A DNA stretch of 64,000 nucleotides, from NCBI GenBank assembly GCA_021153285.1, contig JAGKTT010000011.1:1-64000 (forward strand). The letters run 5' to 3'. How positions within the stretch are numbered: position 1 is the stretch's first letter; each line of letters opens with the position of its first letter. Of the stretch, positions 43,102 through 52,792 are shown piece by piece. Made by a program: the position numbers and the translations under genes. Origin of the DNA: Bacteroidia bacterium. GTDB taxonomy: Bacteria > Bacteroidota > Bacteroidia > Bacteroidales > UBA932. A model generated the notes under the pieces. That model searched no databases. It was not told the origin of the DNA and saw only the letters and a list, made by a program, of their open reading frames with translations.

Positions 43102-44448
43102 TCAGATATTTCCGTCATTCCCGACCTGATCGGGAATCACCACTCTATCAAAAAGTCCGGCCATCCGGCGGGTCAGGCTGCGACGGGTGAATCGTGAAAG
43201 ATCCGCTCCTTCAGTGCTGAGCCTTCCTTCAAGATGCCCCTCCCAGCATTGTTCAATATATTGAGTCAATCCTTTTCTGTCTTCCCAGTCAATGACGGTT
43301 CCGGTTCTGGTCTCATTCACGATCATTGCCATTGCCCCGTCAGTCTGTCCTATGCCGAGGATCGGTCTCTGCGATGCGAGATATTCAAAAAGCTTTCCCG
43401 GAAGGACTGCCTTATACTCAGGTTCCTTTCTAAGCGGAAGGATGAGCAGGGAGGCCTGTCTCTGCTGCTCGACTGCTACGGAGTGCGGCTGATATCCCAT
43501 ATTGATCATCGAATCTTCCAGTCCTCTGTCTGTCAGGGCTTTGAGAATCTGGTCGTCAGTCTTTCCTATAAGCTTGATTCTCAATAGTTTCTTAAAGATC
43601 TCGTCAGTCCGGCATTTTTCTGCAAGCACATCCCAAAGGACGGTCGGATTGCCGTCAGCAGCAAAGAGTCCCGTGTGCGTGATTATGAATTCCTCTGATG
43701 CTCCGCCGTATGCTTCCGTACACTGTTCCGACGAGAAATCACATTCGTCGAAGCCATTGGTTATAAGTTCTACCGGAGTGTCGGTCATCTCCTGGAATTC
43801 CTGCTGTACCAATGGGGATACAGCTACCACTGCCGAAGCTTCGTCCAGCACTTTCTTCTCCATCTTCCTATGCCATTTTTCAGTGGCAGAAGTCATTGAT
43901 AAGTGCTTGAAATAGAATATCTTGGTCCAAGGGTCCCGGAAATCGGCGATCCAAGGAATCCCTGTTTCGCGAGAGAGTCGAAGGCCTATCATATGCATAG
44001 ACTGCGGTGGTCCCGTGCTTACTATCAGGTCAACGGGATGCTCTGCGAGGTACTTCTTCAGAAATCTCACTGACGGTCCGATCCAAAGACATCGGGGATC
44101 GGGACGGAAGAGATTGCCTCGAATCCACATTGCCGCTTTCTGCAGCAGGGATTTGTTCTGGGCGTTGACCGGATTGACCTCCACTGCCTCCTTGCTGTGT
44201 CCCGAACGTCTCAGAACCCTCTTGTACAGTTCATAAGGCTCGATGATTCGGGTCTTCACGATCTCGGCATCCTCCGGCACTTCTGCCGCAAGTGACTCAT
44301 CCACTGCAAGCTGCTCGGGGTTCTCAGGGGTGTAAATCACCGGCTGCCATCCCTCAGACGGCAGATATTTGGCAAATTTCACCCATCGCTGCACTCCCGA
44401 ACCACCTGTCGGCGGCCAATAATACGATATGATCAGCACCCTTTTCAT
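43102..44448 (-). CDS. Glycosyltransferase, GT4-like
   Basis: A 448-residue cytoplasmic GT-B enzyme. The N-terminus MKRVLIISYYWPPTGGSGVQRWVKF holds the glycine-rich loop typical of family 4-like proteins. IVSTGPPQSMHMIGL and IPWIADFRDPWT follow. The C-terminal half has ITHTGLFAADGNPTVL and LPGKLFEYLASQRPILGIG, the nucleotide-sugar E-x7-type region. The last residues VIPDQVGNDGNI are encoded by a repeat (43113-43137), so the natural C-terminus has been replaced. It lies upstream of the YfhO-family gene. A role in surface polysaccharide assembly is likely; the sugar is unknown. The start at 44448 is chosen over an upstream ATG that would precede the -7 element. Confidence 0.88.
   Translation of the reverse strand: MKRVLIISYYWPPTGGSGVQRWVKFAKYLPSEGWQPVIYTPENPEQLAVDESLAAEVPEDAEIVKTRIIEPYELYKRVLRRSGHSKEAVEVNPVNAQNKSLLQKAAMWIRGNLFRPDPRCLWIGPSVRFLKKYLAEHPVDLIVSTGPPQSMHMIGLRLSRETGIPWIADFRDPWTKIFYFKHLSMTSATEKWHRKMEKKVLDEASAVVAVSPLVQQEFQEMTDTPVELITNGFDECDFSSEQCTEAYGGASEEFIITHTGLFAADGNPTVLWDVLAEKCRTDEIFKKLLRIKLIGKTDDQILKALTDRGLEDSMINMGYQPHSVAVEQQRQASLLILPLRKEPEYKAVLPGKLFEYLASQRPILGIGQTDGAMAMIVNETRTGTVIDWEDRKGLTQYIEQCWEGHLEGRLSTEGADLSRFTRRSLTRRMAGLFDRVVIPDQVGNDGNI
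43113..43137. repeat. Palindromic repeat forming the glycosyltransferase C-terminus
   Basis: An 8-bp palindrome ATTCCCGA / TCGGGAAT with a 5-base loop, preceded by CCGTC. This short inverted repeat unit (GTCATTCCCG...CGGGAAT) is widespread in bacterial genomes and here supplies the last codons of the gene. Confidence 0.65.
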
Positions 44449-44455
44449 AATCCTG

Positions 44456-44463
44456 CAAATATA
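44456..44463 (-). promoter_or_regulatory. -7 element for the glycosyltransferase-YfhO operon
   Basis: TATATTTG on the minus strand, eight bases before the chosen start. The start is thus nearly leaderless; a slightly downstream start is not excluded. The following spacer to mutS shows no gene. Confidence 0.45.
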
Positions 44464-44606
44464 CGCAAAATCCACGAACAAAAACAGGAGAAGCACAACA
44501 TCTTGTATATCAGCTCTTTGTACGAGTTGCGTGCTCCACTTTTACCGGCACGCAGATAGCGTAATCCATTGATTATCAGCGGTTAGTCCTCCTCCGATGA
44601 CTAAAA

Positions 44607-44638
44607 CTTTCATTTTATTAAAAAAAGCGGTAAATTTG
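44607..44638 (+). promoter_or_regulatory. Promoter of mutS
   Basis: TTTC (44607-44610), a 20-base spacer and TAAATTTG (44631-44638). One mismatch in the -33 element. It lies 24 bases before the mutS ATG. Confidence 0.6.
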
Positions 44639-44661
44639 TAAGATTATAAAATTCAGAAAAA

Positions 44662-47343
44662 ATGGCAGAAAAGAAACCGACCGAAACCCCTATGATGAAG
44701 CAGTTCTTCGCAATGAAGGCTCAACATCCGGAAGCAGTGCTTCTGTTCAGGTGCGGCGATTTTTACGAAACATACGGAGATGATGCGCTGATTGCCAGCA
44801 AGATTCTCGGCATAGTGCTTACAAAGCGTTCCAGTGCGACTCCGGGAGCGATACCGATGGCGGGATTTCCTCACCATTCACTTGAAACATATCTTCCGAG
44901 ACTTGTCCGTTCGGGCTATAAAGTGGCTGTCTGTGACCAGCTTGAAGACCCGAAACTGACCAAGAATATAGTCAAGCGTGGAATCACCGAACTGGTCACT
45001 CCGGGTGTGGCTTTTCGCGAGCAGCTTCTCGAACAGAAGGAGCACAATTACATTGCCGGTCTGACTTTCTTCAAAGATAAATGTGGAGTAGCTTTTCTCG
45101 ATGTGTCTACCGGTACATTCCAGGTGGCGGAGGGAAGCCTTGACTACATCGGCACCCTTCTCAGTTCATTTGCTCCGAAAGAACTTCTCGTGCCGAGAGG
45201 ATACGAAAAAGGCACTAAGGAAAGATACGGTGACCATTACTACATCTCCACTCTGGAAGAATGGGCCTTCGTATACGACAGCTCGGTGGAGAAGCTCAAG
45301 AGGCAGCTCAGAGTGGATTCGCTCAAAGGTTTCGCTATCGACGGTTTCCCTCTTGGAATCACTTCTGCCGGTGCTTTGCTTATATATCTGGAACAGACCC
45401 AGCACAAGGAACTGAGCAATATATGTTCTATTTCCCGTATCGATGAAGGGGCGTTCGTCTGGATGGACCGATTCACATTCCGTAATCTGGAAATATTCTC
45501 TTCTACCGCAGGAAAGGAGGGTACTTCCCTCGTGGAGGTGATGGACAAATGTTCGTCGCCGATGGGAGCCCGAATGCTTCGTACCTGGCTTTCAATGCCG
45601 GTGATGGACTTGCAGGAGCTGGAAGACAGATATTCAGTGGTCCAGCATTTCGTGGATAATCAGGACGATCTGACACGTATCCAGACAATGATAGGCGACA
45701 TCGGTGACCTGGAAAGAATCATTTCCCGTGCTGCAGTGGGTAAGATAATGCCACGCGAGGTGATGCAGCTCCGTCGTGGCCTGAGCCAGACAGAGCCGAT
45801 AATGAAGCTTTGCGCAGGAAAGGGAGTGCAGGCCCTCGACGATATGATCGGAAGGATGGGAGACTGTGCCGGACTTCTGGAATATCTCGGAAAGACAATG
45901 CATCCCGAGACTGCGTCCCAGCTCGGAAAGGGCGATGTCATAGCTTCCGGGGTCAATGAGGAACTGGACGAACTTCGGAAGATCGCCCGTCACGGAAAGG
46001 ACTACCTCCTCGAGGTGCAGCAGCGCGAAATCGAGCGCACAGGCATCTCTTCGCTCAAGATAGGTTTCAATAATGTCTTCGGCTACTACCTCGAAGTCCG
46101 CAATACCTACAAGGACAGTGTACCTGAAGAATGGATCAGAAAGCAGACTCTGGTCAATGCAGAACGATATATTACCGAAGAACTTAAGGAATACGAACAG
46201 AAGATCCTGGGTGCAGAGGAACGTATCTATGCCCTTGAGGCTCAGATATATGCGGAGCTTGTCGCAAAGATACAGGCCAATATCTCTATGATCCAGAAGA
46301 ATTGCCGCATAATATCTCGTCTGGATGTACTCAGCGGCTTTGCCGATCTGGCTGTATCGAACCGCTACTGCCGTCCGAAGATGAACTCAAGCAAGATCAT
46401 TGATATAAAGCAAGGCCGTCATCCGGTGATCGAGACAATGATGCAGGCCGGCGAGGAGTTCGTTCCGAACGACATATATCTGGACAATGAGAAGCAGCAG
46501 GTCATCATACTGACCGGTCCCAATATGGCCGGTAAGTCTGCCCTTCTGCGTCAGACAGCATTGATCGTGCTGATGGCTCAGGTGGGTTCTTTCGTTCCGG
46601 CTTCGGATGCTGTCCTCGGCTATTGTGACAAGATCTTCACACGTGTGGGTGCTTCGGACAATATATCCCGCGGAGAATCGACCTTTATGGTGGAGATGCT
46701 CGAGACTTCGATGATCCTGCATAATCTTTCTTCGCGCTCACTGGTGCTTCTGGATGAGATAGGACGAGGTACTTCGACCTATGACGGTATGTCGATTGCC
46801 CGTGCGATCGTAGAGTACATTCACGAATATGGAGATGGCGCAAAGACATTGTTTGCTACTCATTATCACGAACTTAACGATCTGGAAGAAATATACGGAC
46901 GCGTCCGCAACTATCATATTGCCGTAAAGGAAGTGGGAAAGAATGTGATCTTCCTGCGCAAGCTGATGGAGGGTGGAGTGGCCCACAGCTTCGGTCTTCA
47001 CGTGGCCCGTATGGCCGGTATGCCGAAGCAGGTGCTGGAGTCAGCACAGAAGACCCTCGCAGCTCTGGAAGCTGGCGACAGGGCCTCTGGTGGCATTGTA
47101 TCCGACTCAGAGGACAATGCGATAGTGGGCGCCAGGTCGAAGAAGGGCAAGATGACCAAACCGTACAATATCAAGGAAGGTCGCGTCGAGAGCGACGGTT
47201 CGCTCCAGCTTTCGTTCTTCCAGCTGGAGGACCCTCTCCTGTCATCCCTCAAGGATCAGCTTGACAGCGCAGATCTGAACAATATGACTCCGCTTCAGGC
47301 CTTTGACCTGCTGCGTTCGATGAAGGAACAGTTAGGAATCTAA
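44662..47343 (+). CDS. mutS: DNA mismatch repair protein MutS
   Basis: Recognises mismatches and starts repair with MutL. The 893-residue protein has the mismatch-reading Phe-x-Glu at residues 34-36 (CGDFYETYG), the connector, core and clamp domains, and the ABC ATPase: Walker A GPNMAGKS (about 619-626), FMVEMLETS, Walker B LLDEIGRGTST and the HTH near the end (HVARMAGMP). The C-terminal tail (LLSSLKDQLDSADLNNMTPLQAFDLLRSMKEQL) is the usual dimerisation segment. GH97 follows after 12 bases, probably by read-through from the mutS promoter. Confidence 0.98.
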   Translation: MAEKKPTETPMMKQFFAMKAQHPEAVLLFRCGDFYETYGDDALIASKILGIVLTKRSSATPGAIPMAGFPHHSLETYLPRLVRSGYKVAVCDQLEDPKLTKNIVKRGITELVTPGVAFREQLLEQKEHNYIAGLTFFKDKCGVAFLDVSTGTFQVAEGSLDYIGTLLSSFAPKELLVPRGYEKGTKERYGDHYYISTLEEWAFVYDSSVEKLKRQLRVDSLKGFAIDGFPLGITSAGALLIYLEQTQHKELSNICSISRIDEGAFVWMDRFTFRNLEIFSSTAGKEGTSLVEVMDKCSSPMGARMLRTWLSMPVMDLQELEDRYSVVQHFVDNQDDLTRIQTMIGDIGDLERIISRAAVGKIMPREVMQLRRGLSQTEPIMKLCAGKGVQALDDMIGRMGDCAGLLEYLGKTMHPETASQLGKGDVIASGVNEELDELRKIARHGKDYLLEVQQREIERTGISSLKIGFNNVFGYYLEVRNTYKDSVPEEWIRKQTLVNAERYITEELKEYEQKILGAEERIYALEAQIYAELVAKIQANISMIQKNCRIISRLDVLSGFADLAVSNRYCRPKMNSSKIIDIKQGRHPVIETMMQAGEEFVPNDIYLDNEKQQVIILTGPNMAGKSALLRQTALIVLMAQVGSFVPASDAVLGYCDKIFTRVGASDNISRGESTFMVEMLETSMILHNLSSRSLVLLDEIGRGTSTYDGMSIARAIVEYIHEYGDGAKTLFATHYHELNDLEEIYGRVRNYHIAVKEVGKNVIFLRKLMEGGVAHSFGLHVARMAGMPKQVLESAQKTLAALEAGDRASGGIVSDSEDNAIVGARSKKGKMTKPYNIKEGRVESDGSLQLSFFQLEDPLLSSLKDQLDSADLNNMTPLQAFDLLRSMKEQLGI

Positions 47344-47355
47344 AAACCAATAATT

Positions 47356-49350
47356 ATGCATAGACTGATGACCACATTGGCGGTACTGCTCATTGCCATA
47401 TCTGCATTTGCCGCACCGAAGAACTACGAACTGAAATCACCTGATGGCAGACTTCGGGTGAATGTCGAGGCCGGAGAGGGTATCTCCTACACATTGACCC
47501 ACGGAGAAGATCTTCTTCTGGACAAGACCGTCATTTCGATGGCTACTACCGGCGGTGAAATTTTCGGAGGCATCCAGCCGGTCAGGAAAGTTTCGCGCAG
47601 AAGCGTTTCACAGACCATTCCGACGGTCCTTTACAAGAAGGCTGAGGTCAAGGATGAATTCAATGAAATGACATTGAGGTTCAAGAAGTTCTCCCTGATC
47701 TTCCGTGCCTATGATGACGGTATGGCCTACAGGTTCGTATCGCACCTTAAGGACGCGTATCAGATAGAGCAGGAATTCGTTAATTTCAATTTCGCTCAGG
47801 ACTGGAATATGTGGGTCCCTTATGTCTGTCAGCATACTCAGACTCTGGATTCTCAGTTCTTCAATTCGTTCGAGAATACTTATGAGTACACCCCTCTTTC
47901 TGCCTGGAACAAGGACCGTATGGCATTTCTTCCTATTATGATCGACGGCCCTCAAGGCAAGAAGATCGTAATTACCGAGGCTGACCTTCTCAATTATCCT
48001 GGAATGCACATTTACAATGGGGACGCAGATAAGAAGCTTGAAGGTCGTTTTGCACAGCTGCCTGCTGAAAGAGAACAGGGAGGACACAATATGCTCCAGA
48101 TGCTGGTCAAGGACCGTAAGGATTATATCGCGGAGTGTGAGGGCGAGACTTATTTCCCTTGGAGAATTGTGGCTGTGTCTGAGGAAGACGTTCAGATGGC
48201 AGACAATGATATGGTCTACAGACTTGCTTCACCAGCTGATCCTGCTACGGACTGGAGCTGGGTGAAGCCGGGCAAGGTGGCTTGGGACTGGTGGAATGAC
48301 TGGAACCTTTATGGTGTGGATTTCCGTGCAGGCATCAACAATGCTACTTACAGATACTATATTGACTTCGCGTCTGAGCACGGAATCGAATATGTGATTC
48401 TTGACGAGGGATGGGCGGTAAATCTTCAGGCTGATCTTTTACAGGTGATTCCTGAAATTGATCTTGAAGAACTTGCCGCGTATGCAAAGGAGCGTAACGT
48501 CGGACTTATCCTTTGGGCCGGCTATTATGCCTTCGACCGCGATATGGAGAATGTATGCAAGCATTACTCTCAGATGGGAATCAAGGGATTCAAGATAGAT
48601 TTTATGGATCACGACGATCAGCTTATGGTGGATTTCCATCGCAGAGCTGCGGAGATTGCGGCAAAGTATCAGCTTATGGTGGATTTCCACGGAACATACA
48701 AGCCGACAGGTCTTCACAGAACTTTCCCTAATGTAGTCAATTATGAGGGTGTTCACGGTCTGGAGCAGATGAAGTGGTCTCAGGAAACAGTCGATCAGGT
48801 GACATATGATGTTACTGTTCCTTACATCCGTATGATGGCAGGTCCTATGGATTACACTCAGGGTGCAATGCGCAATGCCACCCGCGGCAACTATCGTCCT
48901 GTGAATTCCGAGGCAATGAGCCAGGGTACACGCTGCCGTCAGCTCGCCCAATATGTTATCTTCGATTCACCGCTCAATATGCTCTGCGACTCTCCTTCTA
49001 ACTATATGAAGGAAAAGGAGTGCACAGACTTCATTGCTGCTGTACCGGAAGTTTGGGATGAGACCCGCGGACTCGAAGGAAAGGTAGGAGAATATATCGC
49101 AATGGCCCGCAGAAGCGGAACAGACTGGTATGTGGGTGCGATGACAGACTGGTCAGCTCGTGAACTGACCCTCGATCTGAGCTTCCTTCCAGAGGGAGAA
49201 TATAAGGTGGAACTCTATAAAGACGGAGTCAATGCCGACCGTGCTGCCTGCGACTACAGGAAGGTGATTCTCGACCTTCCTGCAGACAGAAAACTCAATG
49301 TCAGGATGATGCCTGGTGGAGGATTTGTCGCTAAGGTTTCAATAAAATAA
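47356..49350 (+). CDS. Glycoside hydrolase family 97, retaining-type (alpha-galactosidase-like) candidate
   Basis: A 664-residue secreted enzyme (signal peptide cut near ISAFAA). It has the GH97 N-terminal beta-supersandwich (SPDGRLRVNVEAGEGISYTLTHG), the TIM barrel with WDWWNDWNLYGVDFRAGINNATY and EYVILDEGW, and the C-terminal all-beta domain. In the barrel, GFKIDFMDHDDQ places Asp415 where retaining GH97 enzymes have the nucleophile; the inverting SusB type has no acid there. So a retaining alpha-galactosidase-like activity is more likely than SusB alpha-glucosidase. This assignment rests on motif recall, not alignment. It lies behind mutS without a spacer. Confidence 0.85.
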   Translation: MHRLMTTLAVLLIAISAFAAPKNYELKSPDGRLRVNVEAGEGISYTLTHGEDLLLDKTVISMATTGGEIFGGIQPVRKVSRRSVSQTIPTVLYKKAEVKDEFNEMTLRFKKFSLIFRAYDDGMAYRFVSHLKDAYQIEQEFVNFNFAQDWNMWVPYVCQHTQTLDSQFFNSFENTYEYTPLSAWNKDRMAFLPIMIDGPQGKKIVITEADLLNYPGMHIYNGDADKKLEGRFAQLPAEREQGGHNMLQMLVKDRKDYIAECEGETYFPWRIVAVSEEDVQMADNDMVYRLASPADPATDWSWVKPGKVAWDWWNDWNLYGVDFRAGINNATYRYYIDFASEHGIEYVILDEGWAVNLQADLLQVIPEIDLEELAAYAKERNVGLILWAGYYAFDRDMENVCKHYSQMGIKGFKIDFMDHDDQLMVDFHRRAAEIAAKYQLMVDFHGTYKPTGLHRTFPNVVNYEGVHGLEQMKWSQETVDQVTYDVTVPYIRMMAGPMDYTQGAMRNATRGNYRPVNSEAMSQGTRCRQLAQYVIFDSPLNMLCDSPSNYMKEKECTDFIAAVPEVWDETRGLEGKVGEYIAMARRSGTDWYVGAMTDWSARELTLDLSFLPEGEYKVELYKDGVNADRAACDYRKVILDLPADRKLNVRMMPGGGFVAKVSIK

Positions 49351-49351
49351 T

Positions 49352-49359
49352 TACATTTG
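49352..49359 (+). promoter_or_regulatory. -7 element before the unknown lipoprotein gene
   Basis: TACATTTG matches TAnnTTTG and starts two bases after the GH97 stop. A TTTG lies 24 bases upstream, slightly beyond usual spacing. It suggests the lipoprotein gene starts a new transcription unit. Confidence 0.45.
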
Positions 49360-49381
49360 CAGATTCTAAATAAATAACAAT

Positions 49382-50782
49382 ATGAAAAAGACAATTCTTT
49401 TGATTGCTGCAATATTTGCTATGGCTTCTTGCGGCAAGACAGATCCGACACTGGATCCGGATCCGATTCTTCCTAATCCTCCTGCTCCAAATCCTGGTGG
49501 AGAGGTTTTGACACCGGACGATCAGAAGTTGAAGCTGGAAGAAGTAGCAGAAAATTTTATGGATGAGTATCCGGCTGCGGAGTTCGAGGAATTTTTCAGC
49601 CTTGCAGATAAATTTGCAGATACTTATCTCGATAATGTAAATGAGTCGTATTGGGATCCATTCTTCGAGTATTGCGAGGAACGTGGTGAGGAAATGTTCT
49701 TCTTTGAGGATAAAGAAGAAGAAAAGAACGGTGAGATTCACCGTAGCTGGAATGTGGAGGCATTCCTTGAATTCTCTGATATTCACGGACTTCTCACCCT
49801 CGGAGCTACATCTGCCACTTGCGAGGATTATGATGGTACCAAGGTGGTGTTCTCTCTCGGCAAGGACAATTATGTAGTGGAGCTCAATGCTTCGGGCAAG
49901 ACTACTGAAGCCGTTTATACCTATGAAAATATATATGGTTATGAGGATTATAACGGATATTGGGATGAGCAGAACGGATATTGGGTGGACGATTATGTGA
50001 TGGTTCACAGCAAGAATCACTACCATTTCGAGGTGCAGGTTCCTGAAAAGATCAATCTCACTGTGACAAAGAACGGAAAGGACTTTGCTTCGGCTGTATT
50101 CGTGTTTGAGAATAGTTTCAGTGCAGATGGAGTAGATATCACTATGGACTGCTTCCATATTACTGCCACAGTCACCATTGACGGCCATTCGGTAGTTCTG
50201 GGCAAGAGCGGTTATGATGCTGCAACAGGAAAGGCAGCTGTGACATATGCTTTGAAGAAAGGAGAGGATGTGATTGTCTATGGACAGTTCTCCGGAGATG
50301 TAAAGGCTGAATTGATTACAGAGGATGATGAATGGAGTGGCGGATACGACACATATACCTATCTTGATTGTAAACTTGCAAAGAATTTCGACTTTTATCT
50401 GGATATTCTTGGAAAACTTCAGGTAAGAGGAAAGTGTTCGGATGCTGTAAGCCTTGCTGAGAATGTGGAGAATTTCTGGGATGCGGAAAATGATAATCAG
50501 GCGGAGCGTGCTTTGGACAATATAAACAATTATTTTGAAGTGGGTCTCTATTATGATATGACATCTTCGCTTCAGGCAGAAATAGTAATGGATTATTTCG
50601 TGGAGGAAGATGATTATTATGGAGACACCTGGTATGAGCTTGAGCCTATAATCGTTTTCCCAGACGGATCGAAATATGCATTCTACGAGTACTTTGATGA
50701 GGACTCGTTTACAGGACTTGAAAGCTCTTTCGAGCTCTGGCTGAATTTGTATGAAACAATGCTCGAGCATTATTTCGACTAG
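49382..50782 (+). CDS. Acidic surface lipoprotein of unknown function
   Basis: A 466-residue predicted lipoprotein (MKKTILLIAAIFAMASC, Cys17). After Cys comes a short Pro/Asp-rich linker (DPTLDPDPILPNPPAPNPGG), suggesting surface exposure. The body is very acidic and aromatic, with beta-type segments (YHFEVQVPEKINLTVTKNGK; AVFVFENSFSADGVDITMDCF). I do not recognise a family. The last 32 bases overlap the start of the TonB receptor gene, and a DUF4249 gene follows, so it may belong to that uptake unit. Function unknown. Confidence 0.75.
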   Translation: MKKTILLIAAIFAMASCGKTDPTLDPDPILPNPPAPNPGGEVLTPDDQKLKLEEVAENFMDEYPAAEFEEFFSLADKFADTYLDNVNESYWDPFFEYCEERGEEMFFFEDKEEEKNGEIHRSWNVEAFLEFSDIHGLLTLGATSATCEDYDGTKVVFSLGKDNYVVELNASGKTTEAVYTYENIYGYEDYNGYWDEQNGYWVDDYVMVHSKNHYHFEVQVPEKINLTVTKNGKDFASAVFVFENSFSADGVDITMDCFHITATVTIDGHSVVLGKSGYDAATGKAAVTYALKKGEDVIVYGQFSGDVKAELITEDDEWSGGYDTYTYLDCKLAKNFDFYLDILGKLQVRGKCSDAVSLAENVENFWDAENDNQAERALDNINNYFEVGLYYDMTSSLQAEIVMDYFVEEDDYYGDTWYELEPIIVFPDGSKYAFYEYFDEDSFTGLESSFELWLNLYETMLEHYFD

Positions 50783-52790
50783 TTTTTTCAGACTTGTTTT
50801 ACTGTTTGCGCTCTTTCTGTCTCCGTTTTTTGCGCCGGAGACAGGGGCGCAAACAGATTCGTTATATATGTATCTGGACAGCACGACGTTTGTATCGGCA
50901 AGACATAACTCTATGCTTAGTTCTTCTTATGAAGATGCAGTCAATGTAGATGTCGGTAAACTCCAGAATCTTCCCAAGCTGCTTGGCAATACCGATCCCA
51001 TAAGATTCGTGCGCCTGCTTCCGGCAGTCCAGACCAATTCCGAATGTGATTCCGGCATTCATATACAAGGTTGTGACAATGCTCACAACGACATATCATT
51101 AGGTGGAATTCCGGTGTATGGGGTCAATCATCTTCTTGGCCTTTTTTCAGTCTTCAATCCTTCTCATTATGGGAGGATGACCTATTCCGAATCCTCTCCT
51201 TCAAACCGTCTGGGTGGCAGGGTTATGATGAGCCTTCCTGATACATTGGATAAGAAGGTGACAGGCGAGCTGGACGCCAGCTTTATGTCGTCCCAAGGTT
51301 CCTTAGCTTTCAGACTTGGTGACAAATCTCATATAAGATTCTCTGCCAGAGGGTCATACCTCAATCTTCTTTATGATAGCTGGATGAAAGTAATGGACAG
51401 TGATTTAGAGTACCGTTTCGGTGATTTGAATTTCACGTATCTTTACACTCCCACTGACAAGGACCGGGTCTGGTTCGATCTATATTTTGGAAACGACAGG
51501 GTAGCTCTTGTAGAGCGTAATTTCAATATGGATCTTTCTGTGGATTGGGGAAATCTTGCGGGAGGTGTCCATTGGGAACACAACGATGATGATTTCAGCC
51601 ACAGGCATACAGCCTTTTATTCCGGCTATGAATCGTTTGTAGGTGTCGTGCAGGACGATGCTGTCGCTCAGTTACCTTCTCATATCAGGTCTTTCGGTTA
51701 TAAAGGAAACCTCAGGTGGGGTGGATTTAAATCTGCTGCCGAGGCAGTTCTGTATGATGTTATGCCTCAGAACCCTCATATCGAAGGAGTATTGAATTCG
51801 GGTGATGCTTCTGTTCCGTTGCAGAAAGGAATAGAAGTCTCTATGTCTGCCGGATATACTTTGCCGGTTACAGACAGGCTTTCTATGGAAGCTTCTGTCA
51901 AAGGAACATTCTTTGCCAATCCGGATACCAGACCTTATTGGGGAGTTCTTCCGGATATAGCTGTTTCTTATGATATGTTCCGGTTCGGCAAGCTCAGGGC
52001 GGCATATGGATGGCGGCGTCAGCATATATTCCAGACAGGTCTGTCGAATATCGGACTTCCTGTGGAATTCTGGATACTTTCCGGAAGATATGGCAGGCCT
52101 CAAAGTTCCCAGTATGCCGATCTTTCTTATGAAGCCGAGCTTTTCAATGGAGCATTGTCTCTTTCGGCAGGCGCTTTCGGAAAGATACTGTATGATCAGA
52201 TCGAATATAAGGGTGATCTTCTGGACCTTTTGCTTTCGAAGTATGATTTGAATCAGAATCTTCTGAGAGGAAAGGGCTGGAACTACGGAGTGAATCTGAT
52301 GCTGCACAAACAGTCCGGGAAATTTACAGGATGGATCAATTACTCATTGGGACGTGCCGTGCGTCGTTTCGACAATCCTGAGTATCAGGGACTCTATCCG
52401 GCCAATCACGAAAGGATACACGATCTGAATGTTGTCGCTTCCTATCAGTCAGGAAGATGGGGTTACTCAGGTACTTTTGTCTATGCCAGCGGATTACCCT
52501 TCACTGCTCCCCGTTCTTTCTATATTTCTTCAGGGCAGATTGTTGCCGAGTATGGCGAACACAATGCCCGCAGGATGCGTCCGTACATTAGACTTGACCT
52601 GTCGGTAAGCTGTAGCTTCATTAAGAACGACAGGCAGGAGAACGGAGTTAATTTTTCCATCTATAATGTACTTGGAAGGTATAATGACATTATGTACAAG
52701 CTGTTTGTGGATGATAAGGGATTCATTTTCTCCAACGGATCCATACCTTTGATATATATGCCTTCCATCTCTTATTATCATAAGTTCTGA
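50751..52790 (+). CDS. TonB-dependent receptor (short form, partner of DUF4249)
   Basis: A 679-residue outer-membrane receptor with a signal peptide (cut near ETGAQ). The plug domain is recognisable from LPKLLGNTDPIRFVRLLPAVQTNSECDSGIHIQGCDNAHNDISLGGIPVYG, as in TonB plug domains of the DUF4249-linked type. The barrel then runs to the C-terminal aromatic strand (SISYYHKF). No carboxypeptidase-like domain precedes the plug. The start overlaps the preceding lipoprotein gene in a different frame. It is two bases from the DUF4249 gene, so the two form a pair. Substrate unknown. Confidence 0.87.
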   Translation: MKQCSSIISTSFFRLVLLFALFLSPFFAPETGAQTDSLYMYLDSTTFVSARHNSMLSSSYEDAVNVDVGKLQNLPKLLGNTDPIRFVRLLPAVQTNSECDSGIHIQGCDNAHNDISLGGIPVYGVNHLLGLFSVFNPSHYGRMTYSESSPSNRLGGRVMMSLPDTLDKKVTGELDASFMSSQGSLAFRLGDKSHIRFSARGSYLNLLYDSWMKVMDSDLEYRFGDLNFTYLYTPTDKDRVWFDLYFGNDRVALVERNFNMDLSVDWGNLAGGVHWEHNDDDFSHRHTAFYSGYESFVGVVQDDAVAQLPSHIRSFGYKGNLRWGGFKSAAEAVLYDVMPQNPHIEGVLNSGDASVPLQKGIEVSMSAGYTLPVTDRLSMEASVKGTFFANPDTRPYWGVLPDIAVSYDMFRFGKLRAAYGWRRQHIFQTGLSNIGLPVEFWILSGRYGRPQSSQYADLSYEAELFNGALSLSAGAFGKILYDQIEYKGDLLDLLLSKYDLNQNLLRGKGWNYGVNLMLHKQSGKFTGWINYSLGRAVRRFDNPEYQGLYPANHERIHDLNVVASYQSGRWGYSGTFVYASGLPFTAPRSFYISSGQIVAEYGEHNARRMRPYIRLDLSVSCSFIKNDRQENGVNFSIYNVLGRYNDIMYKLFVDDKGFIFSNGSIPLIYMPSISYYHKF

Positions 52791-52792
52791 GT

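Noticed and set aside
44497..44606. tRNA-like or RNA gene in the mutS spacer
   Set aside because: No cloverleaf could be drawn and no conserved T-loop was found; only AT-rich promoter DNA and a remnant frame.
48618..48690. Internal duplication in GH97 (QLMVDFH twice)
   Set aside because: GH97 enzymes normally have similar residues at both places; the two strands and short helix are part of the barrel, not a new repeat.
49331..50884. 517-codon frame antisense to the acidic lipoprotein gene
   Set aside because: The plus-strand gene has a clean lipoprotein signal and promoter; the antisense frame is Ile/Cys/His rich with no family.
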